Shown here piece after piece: positions 26,244-35,333 of a DNA stretch of 64,000 bases. The stretch is from Bdellovibrio bacteriovorus W. GTDB taxonomy: Bacteria > Bdellovibrionota > Bdellovibrionia > Bdellovibrionales > Bdellovibrionaceae. Location of the stretch: NCBI GenBank assembly GCA_000525675.1, contig CP002190.1, positions 1,054,001 through 1,118,000 of the forward strand, in the 5' to 3' direction. The notes under the pieces were generated by a model. The model saw only the letters and a list, made by a program, of their open reading frames with translations, ran no database searches and was not told the DNA's origin. The position numbers and the translations under genes are program-made. Within the stretch, counting starts at the first letter, position 1, and each line of letters begins with the position of its first letter.

Positions 26244-27464
26244 ATGGCAAAGTTTCAATACCAAGCGAAGAACTCTGCGGGCCAAGTCGTCCAAGGAGAA
26301 ATCGAGGCCGCTTCACAACAAGAGGCAATTATTCGCTTGCGCGCACAGCAACTTTTACCAATGCGAGTGACGGGTGGAGGGGCTGCAAGACCGGGAGCAA
26401 AAAAGGCTTCGACGGGGCTTTTTGCTCCGAGTGTAAAAGGTAAAGACTTACAAGTTTTCACGCGTCAGTTTGCGACGTTGATTAACGCCGGTATTCCAGT
26501 TGTTGATTCATTGAAAATTCTTTCGGAAGGGTTGCGCCCTGGATTACTGAAAGAGGCTTCTGCACAGGTTAAGACCTCCATTGAGAGCGGACGAAGACTT
26601 GCTGATTCTATGGCTACGGTTCCAAATGTATTTGATCGCCTTTATGTGAACATGATTCAAGCGGGTGAAGAAGCCGGTATCTTGGATGGCATTTTACAGC
26701 GATTAGCTGCTTATATGGAGAAATCAGAAAAGCTGAAGTCTCAAGTAAAAGGCGCCCTAGTTTATCCAGTGGTTATTATCATCGTAGCGATGATTGTTAT
26801 TGCGGGTATTTTGGTCTTCATTATTCCTAAATTTATGGAGTTCTTTGCTTCCTCTGGAAACGAGCCACCGATGTTGACTCAAATGGTGGTGAATATCAGT
26901 AATAGCATGATCTCTAATTGGTATGTGTATTTGGGGATTCTTGTTGTTGGTCCTTTTGCATTTATGAATTGGTTGAAGACTGATGGTGGTAGAGACACCT
27001 TTGGTCGCTTCATTATGCATGCTCCGGTTTTTGGTGAAGTGGTGCAGAAGTCAGCGATTGCTCGTTTGACTCGTACTCTTTCAACACTATTGTCATCGGG
27101 AGTTGGTCTTATTGAAGCTATTGATATCTCTTCGCGCACAGCGGGAAATATCGTTATTGAACAAGCTCTTTTAAGAAGTAAAGAGTCAGTGACTCAAGGA
27201 CGCACGTTCTCTGCTCCTTTAGCTAAAGAAAAAGCTTTCCCTGAGATGGTCGTTCAAATGATCGCGATTGGAGAACAGTCGGGAACATTGGATATCATGT
27301 TAGGTAAAATCGCGGACTTTTATGAAGATGAAGTTGAGACGGCTGTGAAGGCGATGACATCACTTTTAGAACCTCTTTTAATGGTTGTTCTGGGTGGTAT
27401 TATTGCGGTTCTAGTTATTGCGATGTACTTACCAATCTTTAATATGGCGGACGTGGTTCAATAG
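26244..27464 (+). CDS. pilC: Type IV pilus platform protein PilC
   Basis: Polytopic inner-membrane protein that couples the PilB/PilT motors to the pilus. 406 residues with two T2SSF/GspF domains: the first (about 70-195) carries FTRQFATLINAGIPVVDSL and AGEEAGILDGIL, and the second (about 275-400) carries LTRTLSTLLSSGVGLIEAI and IGEQSGTLD. Transmembrane helices are at about 172-195, 222-240 and 375-398. It starts 2 nt after the PilT-like gene and abuts the pilS gene, so one transcript is likely. Confidence 0.95.
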   Translation: MAKFQYQAKNSAGQVVQGEIEAASQQEAIIRLRAQQLLPMRVTGGGAARPGAKKASTGLFAPSVKGKDLQVFTRQFATLINAGIPVVDSLKILSEGLRPGLLKEASAQVKTSIESGRRLADSMATVPNVFDRLYVNMIQAGEEAGILDGILQRLAAYMEKSEKLKSQVKGALVYPVVIIIVAMIVIAGILVFIIPKFMEFFASSGNEPPMLTQMVVNISNSMISNWYVYLGILVVGPFAFMNWLKTDGGRDTFGRFIMHAPVFGEVVQKSAIARLTRTLSTLLSSGVGLIEAIDISSRTAGNIVIEQALLRSKESVTQGRTFSAPLAKEKAFPEMVVQMIAIGEQSGTLDIMLGKIADFYEDEVETAVKAMTSLLEPLLMVVLGGIIAVLVIAMYLPIFNMADVVQ

Positions 27465-27465
27465 A

Positions 27466-29034
27466 ATGCGCTTAAGCTATTTATTGCAAAGTCATCAAAA
27501 GCAAGGGCTGATGGTGGAATTATCCCGCGTCAGTCTCTACGCTTTGATTCTTTTAATCAGTGTGATTTCAAGCATTGCTCAAGAGGGGTTCACCAACTGG
27601 GCCATCTTGGGTCCATTTTATACGATCATCACTATTGGGATATCTCTCCATGCCATTTACTTTGCGAAGTGGGAGTGGTTGCTTAGAAGACCCTTTCTGT
27701 TCTTCCTCGGCTTTGTCATTGATAGCGTCCTGATTTCAGCGTTGATATATTTCTCTGGGATTAATCAGTCGCTATTTTTGTTTTTACATCTAGTGAATAT
27801 TCTTCTTGCGGGGATTGCAACGGGAAGTGCTGGGGCGATCGCGCTGGCACTTTGTACAAGTATTTCATTCTCTGTAGCAGCGATCTTTTCGCCGGAGCTT
27901 AAGGCTCTGAATTTCTTTTTCTTACTAGCTCTGAATAACGTGGCCTTCTTTTCAGTGGCAGCTTTAGGTGGATACCTCAGTCAGCAGTTGCAAATCGTGG
28001 GTTCTGAACTTAAAGAGGCCGGTCAGTCTTTAAGAACTGCGGAAGAGCTGAATGAGATCATGATCGAGAACATTCCCTCGGGAATGGTGTCTTTTGACTC
28101 TAAGGGTACGGTTTTAAAAGCCAACAAAGCTGCCTTAGAGATTTTGGGCCTTGAAGAACTTCTTGAAAAAAATTGGTTCGATGTTTTTCCAAGTATTTCT
28201 GACGTAAAAGGTTCCTTGCGCGAGGATTTAAAATACCAGAGCCCCTCAGGTGAAGCGAAGATCCTTGAGATGAAAGTATCTTCCGTGACCGCCCTCAATG
28301 AGGGTTTGTCGGTTGCGATTTTTGATGATCTTACAAAGATTCGCCAGTTGGAGTTTTCAGCTCGTCAAAACGAAAAGCTTGCGGCCATTGGCGGTCTTGC
28401 TGCGGGGATTGCCCATGAAATTAGGAATCCATTGGCGGGTATCAGTGGAAGCATTGAGTTGTTATCGCAGACTGTGAACAATGATGATGATCGTCGTCTT
28501 ATGAAAATTATTTTACGCGAGATTGATCGCCTGAATAATTTGATCACAGAATTCCTAGATTACTCTCGCCCCGAGGAGCCACCCACTGATCCTGTGAATA
28601 TTTCTGATCTCTTGTTAGAGGTTTTAGAGGGGATTAAGACGAATACTCAGGTCCGTCTTGAAACTGAGCAGGTCCTTCATATTGATCAAGGGTTGGTGAT
28701 TTTAGGAAAGCGCGATAAGCTCAAGCAAGCCTTTCTTAATATCATTCTTAATTCCTATCAAGCCATGAATGAATCAGCGACTCCAGCTATTACCGTGTCA
28801 GCACTTGTAGTGGATGAAAGTGTTCAGGTGAGAATTAAGGATGCGGGATCTGGCATGAGTGAGAGCACTCGCAAGAGGTTGTTTGAACCCTTTCATACAA
28901 CCAAGGCAAAAGGCACTGGCTTAGGTCTAGCTGTGACTCATAAGATTTTAGAAGGGCATTATGCCCAAGTATTTGTAGAGAGTGAAGTCGGTGTTGGAAC
29001 AGAGTTTGTTTTGACATTTCCGAAGGCACGTTGA
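27466..29034 (+). CDS. pilS: PilS-type sensor histidine kinase
   Basis: 522 residues. Six transmembrane helices (about 20-185) are followed by a PAS domain (about 205-305), HisKA with GIAHEIRNPLAGI, and an HATPase domain (NIILNSYQAM, DAGSGMS, GTGLGLAV). The multi-helix sensor plus PAS matches PilS, which reads pilin levels in the membrane and controls PilR. The ATG follows the pilC stop by 1 nt; an upstream TTG inside pilC is rejected. PilR follows 40 nt downstream. Confidence 0.88.
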   Translation: MRLSYLLQSHQKQGLMVELSRVSLYALILLISVISSIAQEGFTNWAILGPFYTIITIGISLHAIYFAKWEWLLRRPFLFFLGFVIDSVLISALIYFSGINQSLFLFLHLVNILLAGIATGSAGAIALALCTSISFSVAAIFSPELKALNFFFLLALNNVAFFSVAALGGYLSQQLQIVGSELKEAGQSLRTAEELNEIMIENIPSGMVSFDSKGTVLKANKAALEILGLEELLEKNWFDVFPSISDVKGSLREDLKYQSPSGEAKILEMKVSSVTALNEGLSVAIFDDLTKIRQLEFSARQNEKLAAIGGLAAGIAHEIRNPLAGISGSIELLSQTVNNDDDRRLMKIILREIDRLNNLITEFLDYSRPEEPPTDPVNISDLLLEVLEGIKTNTQVRLETEQVLHIDQGLVILGKRDKLKQAFLNIILNSYQAMNESATPAITVSALVVDESVQVRIKDAGSGMSESTRKRLFEPFHTTKAKGTGLGLAVTHKILEGHYAQVFVESEVGVGTEFVLTFPKAR

Positions 29035-29074
29035 GAGAATGAACTGTGAATATACCGAACGTGGGAGCGTATAA

Positions 29075-30481
29075 ATGAAGTCGAGAATTCTTGTTGTCGA
29101 TGACGAAGAATCAATTCGCGAGTTTTTGGAGATCATGCTCAAAAAAGAGGGGTATGAGATTACTTTGGCTGAAGATGGCCAAAAGGCGAAAGATCTTCTG
29201 ACGAAGAAAACTTTCGACATGATTATTTCTGACTTACAGATGCCTCATGTAACTGGGATCGAGTTATTAGCGCACGTTAAAGAGTCTTACCCAGACACAG
29301 TGTTCATGCTTATTACGGCTTTCGGTACAACTGAAACAGCTGTAGAGGCCATGAAAATGGGTGCCTATGATTATCTCACAAAGCCGTTCAAAATTGATGA
29401 AGTCCGTTTGAATATTCAAAACGCTCTTCGTTCTAAGAACCTTGAAGTTGAGAACAGAGTACTTAAGAAAGAACTTGTTAAAGAATACTCCTTCCAGAAC
29501 ATGGTTGGAAATAGCCCGGCAATGCACACAATCTTTGACATGGTAAAGCGCGTGTCGATGACGCCGACAAACGTTCTAATCACGGGTGAATCAGGAACGG
29601 GGAAAGAAGTTGTTGCAAAAGCAATTCACTACAACGGTCCATTAAAAGACAAACCATTTGTTACAATTAACTGTGGTGCGATTCCAGAGAACCTTATGGA
29701 ATCAGAAATGTTCGGTCATAAAAAAGGCTCTTTCACAGGCGCGGTTACTGATAAGTCAGGTCTTTTCGAAGTCGCTGATGGCGGATCACTGTTCCTGGAT
29801 GAAGTCGGTGAGTTGCCATTAACAATTCAAGTAAAACTTCTACGTGCTATTCAAGAGCGCACCATTCGCAGAGTGGGTGCAACTGAAGACGTTAAAGTGG
29901 ATGTTCGCATTATCGCGGCAACCAATAGAAATCTTGAGGAGATGGTCGCTAAGGGCACTTTCCGTCAAGATCTCTATTACCGTTTGAATGTTATCAATAT
30001 CAAGACTCCATCATTGCGTGAGCGTTCAGAGGATATTCCTCTTTTGGCAAGCCACTTTTTGAAAAAGTACAATGAACGTCTTAATAAAAATATCGGTGGC
30101 ATCAGTGTTGAAGCCATGGATATTTTGAAAAAATACGATTACCCAGGTAACGTGCGTGAGCTAGAAAACTTGATTGAGCGCACAGTGGCACTTGAAGGTG
30201 GAGCAACGATTCTACCTGAGTCACTTCCACCAATGGTGAACACGACTTCCGGAAGGAAGATGGCATCATCTAATGAAATCGAAATCGGAGACGATGGCGT
30301 GGATTTAGATAAGGTGATGGGGCAAATTGAAAAAGAGCTTCTTATCAAAGCTATTCATGCTGCGGGTGGAGTCAAGAAGCGCGCTGCAAAGCTATTAAAT
30401 ATTTCTTTCCGTTCAATGCGCTACCGTATCGAGAAATACAACCTCGGTGTGGTGGGTGACGACGAGTTAGACGACGAATAG
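29075..30481 (+). CDS. pilR: PilR-type sigma-54 response regulator
   Basis: 468 residues: receiver (about 1-120, Asp in MIISDLQMP), AAA+ domain (about 140-380; Walker A GESGTGKE, Walker B LFLDEVGE) and a C-terminal Fis-type helix-turn-helix. The sigma-54 contact loop reads GSFTGA rather than GAFTGA, a conservative change that still has the essential threonine-glycine. GGGAG precedes the ATG. Together with PilS it most likely activates pilin transcription; no major pilin gene lies in this window, so its target is elsewhere. Confidence 0.92.
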   Translation: MKSRILVVDDEESIREFLEIMLKKEGYEITLAEDGQKAKDLLTKKTFDMIISDLQMPHVTGIELLAHVKESYPDTVFMLITAFGTTETAVEAMKMGAYDYLTKPFKIDEVRLNIQNALRSKNLEVENRVLKKELVKEYSFQNMVGNSPAMHTIFDMVKRVSMTPTNVLITGESGTGKEVVAKAIHYNGPLKDKPFVTINCGAIPENLMESEMFGHKKGSFTGAVTDKSGLFEVADGGSLFLDEVGELPLTIQVKLLRAIQERTIRRVGATEDVKVDVRIIAATNRNLEEMVAKGTFRQDLYYRLNVINIKTPSLRERSEDIPLLASHFLKKYNERLNKNIGGISVEAMDILKKYDYPGNVRELENLIERTVALEGGATILPESLPPMVNTTSGRKMASSNEIEIGDDGVDLDKVMGQIEKELLIKAIHAAGGVKKRAAKLLNISFRSMRYRIEKYNLGVVGDDELDDE

Positions 30482-30512
30482 TAATATCAACTTTGGTTGC
30501 CGAGGAGGATGT

Positions 30513-30944
30513 ATGGTGAACCACAATAATGAAGAAGTGATCGCACTTCTGAATGAAATTATCGAAATGGAAATCTCTGGCGTAGTTCGTTATTTGCATT
30601 ATGCTTTGATGGTTAAAGGACCTAATAGAATTCCAATCGTGAAGTGGTTCCATGATCAGGCAAACGAAGGTTACTTGCATGCTTCTACAATTGGGGAAAA
30701 AATCACTTCACTAGGTGGTCACCCATCTTTGAAAGTGAAGCCAGTTCCAGAGACAACGACTCATAAGACTATGGACATCCTTAAGGAAAGTCTTGAGTTT
30801 GAGAAGAGTGCCCTAGAGAAATATAAAAAAGTTCTTAAATTCTGTGCTGAAGATGTGGCATTGGATGAGTTAATTCGTGGGATGATCCGCGAAGAGACTG
30901 AGCACATCGAAGAAGTGATTAAAATGTTGGACGTTAATCACTAA
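30513..30944 (+). CDS. Bacterioferritin-like ferritin-family protein
   Basis: 143 residues, all helical, matching a four-helix ferritin bundle. Iron-ligand candidates are Glu in the first helix (EIIEMEISGVVRYLH), an E-x3-H in the second (NEGYLHAS), Glu in the third (LEFEKSALEKY) and EETEH in the fourth. It is shorter than E. coli Bfr and lacks its C-terminal extension. It would store or detoxify iron. AGGAGG precedes the ATG strongly. It is transcribed in the same direction as pilR, 31 nt away, and ends in a strong terminator. Confidence 0.8.
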   Translation: MVNHNNEEVIALLNEIIEMEISGVVRYLHYALMVKGPNRIPIVKWFHDQANEGYLHASTIGEKITSLGGHPSLKVKPVPETTTHKTMDILKESLEFEKSALEKYKKVLKFCAEDVALDELIRGMIREETEHIEEVIKMLDVNH

Positions 30945-30969
30945 AACGATTCATTGAGATAAAAAATAG

Positions 30970-31006
30970 AACACCTCGGTAAAAAACTTCCGAGGTGTTT
31001 TTTTTT
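30970..31006 (+). terminator. Strong intrinsic terminator after the bacterioferritin-like gene
   Basis: Perfect 10-bp stem AACACCTCGG/CCGAGGTGTT followed by a long T run. It also separates the convergent exported gene at 31034. Confidence 0.93.
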
Positions 31007-31033
31007 GAAAAAAGAAACTTCAAGGGGCAGGAC

Positions 31034-31423
31034 TTATTTACACTGCACTTTGCTTAAAAGCTCACCCGCCATACTATATACAAGATCTTCTTCGCCGGTG
31101 GTATCGGCTCTACCTAAAAGACCCGCGACGATAAGCTCTGTTGCCAAAGACTTCGTGTGTAGAATTTGACTGAGCTCAATCTTTTCAACTTTTATCGTAT
31201 TCAGTTCTTTACCAGAAATCTTTAAACGTCCCTCTGTTCTATGGATAAGGTCGCTATAGCGAACGAAGTTGCGACTATCGAGTTTCATGATGACGTCTTG
31301 ACCAGACTGCTCAAACTCCACCATGTGATACTTCGTAATTCCCTTGCACTGACTGTAAGGCAAGATGGCAGCGAGTGAATGACTAGAAATAAGGGTTCCT
31401 AAAAGAAGACATAGATAGCGCAT
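31034..31423 (-). CDS. Exported protein of unknown function
   Basis: 129 residues with a signal peptide (about 1-18, ending SLAA) and a small mature domain with cysteines at both ends (SQCKGI near the N-terminus and KVQCK at the C-terminus), suggesting a disulfide. No family recognised. A CTGGAGGAAA sequence lies just upstream of the ATG. It is 132 bp downstream of the M1 peptidase gene on the same strand; that gap holds an 8-bp inverted repeat (ATACGCGG 31498-31505, CCGCGTAT 31524-31531) that may end the peptidase transcript. Confidence 0.65.
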   Translation of the reverse strand: MRYLCLLLGTLISSHSLAAILPYSQCKGITKYHMVEFEQSGQDVIMKLDSRNFVRYSDLIHRTEGRLKISGKELNTIKVEKIELSQILHTKSLATELIVAGLLGRADTTGEEDLVYSMAGELLSKVQCK

Positions 31424-31497
31424 AGATTTCCTCCAGAGAAAAAATCTATATCAAGAAACTTACGTAGCCCCTAATTACGAACCAGAAATAGTGTTTA

Positions 31498-31531
31498 ATA
31501 CGCGGCAATGGCAAAAGACGTCACCGCGTAT
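31498..31531 (-). other. Hairpin downstream of the M1 peptidase gene
   Basis: Perfect 8-bp inverted repeat ATACGCGG/CCGCGTAT with an 18-nt loop and no U tract, 25 nt past the stop codon. It may be an mRNA 3'-end structure or a protein site. Confidence 0.4.
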
Positions 31532-31555
31532 CAGAGAAGTGATCTTTTGAGGCGA

Positions 31556-33598
31556 CTATAAGGAGCGTTTTAAAGGGCCACCGATTGCAGGGAAGGCCGA
31601 CTTTAAAACCACGGGCCGACCTTTAAACGTTAAAAGTCCAAAGGACGTATAGTGAGTCAGGCGCTGTGCCCAATCGGCAATATCTGTTTCATCGGTCCAT
31701 CTTACCCAAATAAACTGGCGTGTGGGATTGGACTTTAAAGGGGCGACAATCACAGAACTGTGTTCAGCCACAGTGTAGTTCTGCTTAAGAAGGTTTAAGT
31801 TCTCGTCAGAGATACTAAATTCATAGTCGCTTAAGTTTTCGCTCACAAAGCGGCGGATCTCAGGGGAATCACCTAAAAGAACAACTGTTCCCTCTAAAGG
31901 CAGTTCTAGAGCATGATCTTTTTTTAGTTCCGCGTAAATGTGAGTGCCGTTGTCAAAGCGTTGTGACCAAATATCAAAAAGGCTTTGCGCTTGGGGTAGA
32001 ACGGAAAAGTAATTTACTTTCTTTTGAGTAAGAGCCGAAGAAAGAGTTGCTGGGCGCTCTTGAGAATCAATTTTTCTAAAAATCTCAAAGTCAGGATCAA
32101 TCTCAATAAATACAGGACGGCGAGGTAAAAGTACCAGGAAATCTTGCTCGCTCGACTTCATCGACATCTGTGTGCGATAGACGTCTCCATTTTCAAGAGT
32201 GATCGCAACGGGGATATCAAGATCGTAGGCTGTCTTTTGTTTTTGCAGAATTTGAAATGACAAGTTGTAAGAACCTTGCCAGTTCATGAAGTTCACTTTT
32301 CCAAGGATAAGTTCTGGTGCGCCTTTGCGATCTAGCCATTGATTGAAAAAGTGCGAGAGGTCTTTTCCACTCACAGTTTCAAAAGAGAACTGCAGCTCTT
32401 CAAACGAGACTCTTTGATATTGATTGTTTAAATAGAAGTGGCGCAGGCTTTCTTTGACGACTTCAGCTCCAAGCTTCTTTTCGAGCATCACATAAAGCAT
32501 CATGGACTTGGAATAACCGACGGCCTGAGAGCTTGAATTGTGACGTCCCTTAAATTGTCTAAGTGGAAAATCTGAGTTTGAATTATTACTGACGAAATCA
32601 GTAAACGACATGAGAGCTTTTTGACGGTAGTCCTTATCTTGTTTTTGAACTTGGGACTGCCAGTAATCTGACATGAACGTTGTGAGTCCCTCACTCCAGT
32701 TTCCACGCTCATAGTCCACATAGACACTGTTGCCCCACCAGTTATGAAGAATCTCGTGGGGAAGAGAAGTCGTCAAAATAAACGGCAAACGAATAACCGT
32801 CGGACCCAAGAGAGTAAAACTGGGCATTCCGTAGCCTGTTTCCCAAAAATTTTCGACAATCGAAAAACTTGTGTAAGGATACGGAGCCAAAATTTTTGAG
32901 TAATGTTCAACGTAAGTAGGAACTAGATCGAGATACTTTTTCGCAAGCTCTGGTTCATCTTGGCGTAGATATACACGGAAGCTATGTTGCGAAGACTTCT
33001 TTTCAAAGAGAAAGAAGTGATTGGCAATTAAATAGATCTGTTCTTGGGGTTTGAGTTCTTGGTGAGTTTGAATAGACACGCCATTGCGAAGCTCATCTTG
33101 TAAAAGGCTTCCTTGAGAGACTGCTTTCCAGTCTGCGGGCAGATGAGTTTGCAGTTCAAATGTGATCGCTGTGTTTTCAAAGTGCGGGTACCAGTAGCTG
33201 GAACCGAAAAGAGCTACACCATCGCTAGAGATAAGACCCGAGCTGACGTCGTCGATCACTGGTGAAAAAAGAGTCCCGATGTATTTGAGTTCTAATTCTT
33301 GAATTCCAGACTCAAGGGGAGAGATCTCGTACTCAGAGTAGTCTCCATGAGATTGAATCTTTGTGAGTGCAATGTTTTGTCGAAGAGATTCAACTTCTAA
33401 ATCTTTATAAAGGCGAAAACGCAGACTCGTTGTCAGAGGCTTTGAAAAGCGAATCGTAGTTTGTGCTTCGAGACCTTGCACAAGGGGATTGATCAGGGCT
33501 TTAAGGCTATAATGGGTTTGAACTTTTTCAGCAAAAGCTGAAAAACTTGTCAGTAGAACAAATACGTAAACCCAGATGTTTTTTCTTAAAAAGCTCAT
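31556..33598 (-). CDS. Exported M1-family (aminopeptidase N-like) metallopeptidase
   Basis: 680 residues with a signal peptide (about 1-23, ending SAFA), so it acts in the periplasm or beyond. The zinc site is complete: HEILHNWWGN and, 18 residues on, the third ligand Glu in NWSEGLTTF. The exopeptidase motif GAMEN is replaced by ETGYGMPSF, which is common in M1-like proteins of uncertain specificity. The region after about residue 480 has no obvious family. An exported peptidase would suit nutrient acquisition from protein, including prey protein if this is a predator. Confidence 0.85.
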   Translation of the reverse strand: MSFLRKNIWVYVFVLLTSFSAFAEKVQTHYSLKALINPLVQGLEAQTTIRFSKPLTTSLRFRLYKDLEVESLRQNIALTKIQSHGDYSEYEISPLESGIQELELKYIGTLFSPVIDDVSSGLISSDGVALFGSSYWYPHFENTAITFELQTHLPADWKAVSQGSLLQDELRNGVSIQTHQELKPQEQIYLIANHFFLFEKKSSQHSFRVYLRQDEPELAKKYLDLVPTYVEHYSKILAPYPYTSFSIVENFWETGYGMPSFTLLGPTVIRLPFILTTSLPHEILHNWWGNSVYVDYERGNWSEGLTTFMSDYWQSQVQKQDKDYRQKALMSFTDFVSNNSNSDFPLRQFKGRHNSSSQAVGYSKSMMLYVMLEKKLGAEVVKESLRHFYLNNQYQRVSFEELQFSFETVSGKDLSHFFNQWLDRKGAPELILGKVNFMNWQGSYNLSFQILQKQKTAYDLDIPVAITLENGDVYRTQMSMKSSEQDFLVLLPRRPVFIEIDPDFEIFRKIDSQERPATLSSALTQKKVNYFSVLPQAQSLFDIWSQRFDNGTHIYAELKKDHALELPLEGTVVLLGDSPEIRRFVSENLSDYEFSISDENLNLLKQNYTVAEHSSVIVAPLKSNPTRQFIWVRWTDETDIADWAQRLTHYTSFGLLTFKGRPVVLKSAFPAIGGPLKRSL

Positions 33599-33626
33599 CC
33601 CTTAGACCCTTTGCACAGGGACTGTT

Positions 33627-34370
33627 TTACGCTTCGATTTCGATTTCGTCAAAATTTTCAGTCTGAATTTCCGGTGGTGAACTCAAATTGAAAATACGCT
33701 GTATTTTTATCCATTTTTTACTTAGTGGAGCGCGAATTGTCACCTCTTCCTGAGTCCACGGGTGGACAAATTTATACTCATAGGAATGGAGGCAAAGGCC
33801 AGGGACCTGCATCTCTGTTCTAAAGAACCGATTATGGTGAGAATCACCATGAACAGCATCGCCAACAAGGGGATGCGAAATACGATTAAAATGGCGACGG
33901 ATCTGATGGAATCTTCCTGTTTTTGGAGAGGCTTCGACCCACGAATACCGAGCTCGCGGAAACCTTTTGCCCACTTGGTAGTCAAGCTCCACAGTCCCGA
34001 GGCGTTTATAGCCGGTCGCAGCTTCTACGAGTTCGCCTGTGGAATCAAGTTCCAAGGGGACTTCAATATTTCCCTCTTCAGGGACCCAGCCGCGTGCGAT
34101 GGCGTGATAGGTTTTCTCGGGTGAACGCTCCACAAGGAGTTTACACATTTTGCTGGCCGACTCTGAAGACAGAGCAAAGATCAGGACTCCGCTGGTACCG
34201 GCATCTAAGCGATGGATGGGGTAGACATACTGATTGAGCATATCGCGAACGTGATAGAGGCATACCTTATCACGAGAGACTCTATGCTTGGCAATTTCAT
34301 GGGGATGCACATGGAAGCCACTCGGCTTGTTAATAGCAACCATATACTCGTCTTGATAGATGATTTGCAT
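33627..34370 (-). CDS. RluA-family pseudouridine synthase, TruC-like
   Basis: 247 residues. The catalytic motif HRLDAGTSG (about 53-61) is intact, with the PSGFHVHP and FHQIRRHFNRISHPLVGD segments typical of TruC, which makes pseudouridine 65 in tRNA. There is no S4 RNA-binding domain, as in TruC. The start is the ATG at 34370 with GAGG 10 nt upstream; a GTG 3 nt before it is less likely. It is divergent from the DJ-1 gene and 28 nt upstream of the M1 peptidase gene, with which it may be co-transcribed. Confidence 0.85.
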   Translation of the reverse strand: MQIIYQDEYMVAINKPSGFHVHPHEIAKHRVSRDKVCLYHVRDMLNQYVYPIHRLDAGTSGVLIFALSSESASKMCKLLVERSPEKTYHAIARGWVPEEGNIEVPLELDSTGELVEAATGYKRLGTVELDYQVGKRFPRARYSWVEASPKTGRFHQIRRHFNRISHPLVGDAVHGDSHHNRFFRTEMQVPGLCLHSYEYKFVHPWTQEEVTIRAPLSKKWIKIQRIFNLSSPPEIQTENFDEIEIEA

Positions 34371-34461
34371 CACTCATAACCTCTGCTCTTAAACACTCAA
34401 GCCCACAGACGTAACGCATTGACTGTAAAATGGCAAGTTCGCAAGCAGGCTCGTGTAGGAA

Positions 34462-34501
34462 AGAGAGCCTCAGAGCGCTGTTCATTCACAGAATGCTCTC
34501 T
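34462..34501. other. Inverted repeat upstream of the DJ-1 gene
   Basis: AGAGAGC (34462-34468) pairs with GCTCTCT (34495-34501) and encloses a CTGT/ACAG hairpin. The gap 34371-34571 otherwise shows no gene. A promoter may lie at TTGAGA near 34507 with TACTAT 16 bp on, but the match is weak. Confidence 0.35.
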
Positions 34502-34571
34502 CGACGTTGAGATAATAGCAGCAGACCATACTATGATAAAGACAGCCTTAAAGTATCTAAGGAGGCCATTT

Positions 34572-35333
34572 ATGCTCTCGCGAAGAATTTTATTTATAAT
34601 GACCAATGCCAATACCTTGGGGGACACGGGTTTAAAGACGGGTGCCTACCTGTCTGAAATTACTCACGCATTTAATGAATTCTATGAGGCGGGTTGTGAA
34701 ATGGTGATGGCAAGCCCCTTTGGTGGGGCGATTCCCTTAGACGGAGTCAAGATGGACGATCCACTCAATGTCACCTGGGTGAATGACTCTAACTTTATGA
34801 GCATGCTTCAAAACTCCATTCCCACTTATCATGCTCAGAGTGAAGACTATGAAGCCGTCTATATCCCAGGGGGACACGGAGCAAGTTTCGATTTACCGTG
34901 GGATCGAGAAACACAAAAGCTTATTCAAGAGATCTACGAGAATAACGGAGTGGTGGGCGCTGTTTGTCACGGAGTTGCAGCTTTAGTAAATGTTAAACTT
35001 TCGGATGGGACATATCTTGTTTCAGGGCAAGAGATTTCGAGCTTTACCAACGACGAAGAGAGCATCGTGGGAATGGATCGAGTGGTGCCATTTCTTCTAG
35101 AGTCAAAGTTGATTGAAAGAGGTGCGCACTTTAAGTCTTGTCCTGCATTCACAGAGTGTGTGGCTCGCAGTGGACGCTTGATCACAGGGCAGAATCCCGC
35201 ATCGAGCATTGCTGTTGCAAATTCGATGTTAGAAGTGATGGACCTAGTGATGGCAGGCTTGCAGTACTCAAGTCATAAAAACAGGGCTGCTTGGATGAGC
35301 AAACCCCAGAGATTTTCAAATAAGGATTTTTAA
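34572..35333 (+). CDS. DJ-1/PfpI-family protein (Hsp31/glyoxalase III-like)
   Basis: 253 residues from the ATG at 34572, which has a strong AAGGAGG 9 nt upstream; the longer open frame to 34419 lacks one. The class I glutamine amidotransferase-like fold carries the nucleophile elbow GAVCHGVAAL with the reactive cysteine, YIPGGHGASFD before it, and a conserved acidic residue near the N-terminus. Length and the AGLQYSSHK-type tail fit the Hsp31 subfamily, which acts as a methylglyoxal-detoxifying enzyme or chaperone. Its stop is directly followed by the ATG of a sigma-54 activator, so the two are one operon. Confidence 0.85.
   Translation: MLSRRILFIMTNANTLGDTGLKTGAYLSEITHAFNEFYEAGCEMVMASPFGGAIPLDGVKMDDPLNVTWVNDSNFMSMLQNSIPTYHAQSEDYEAVYIPGGHGASFDLPWDRETQKLIQEIYENNGVVGAVCHGVAALVNVKLSDGTYLVSGQEISSFTNDEESIVGMDRVVPFLLESKLIERGAHFKSCPAFTECVARSGRLITGQNPASSIAVANSMLEVMDLVMAGLQYSSHKNRAAWMSKPQRFSNKDF

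Noticed and set aside
29700-29740. GSFTGA in PilR as a loss of sigma-54 contact
   Set aside because: The threonine and glycines needed for contact are kept, and Ala to Ser at this site is a conservative change.
34431-34446. Sigma-54-like TGGCAAGTTCGCAAGC upstream of the DJ-1 gene
   Set aside because: The GC element is one base off the required spacing and TTGC is absent.
34419-34571. 51-residue N-terminal extension of the DJ-1 protein
   Set aside because: The internal ATG has a strong AAGGAGG and matches the family N-terminus; the extension has neither.
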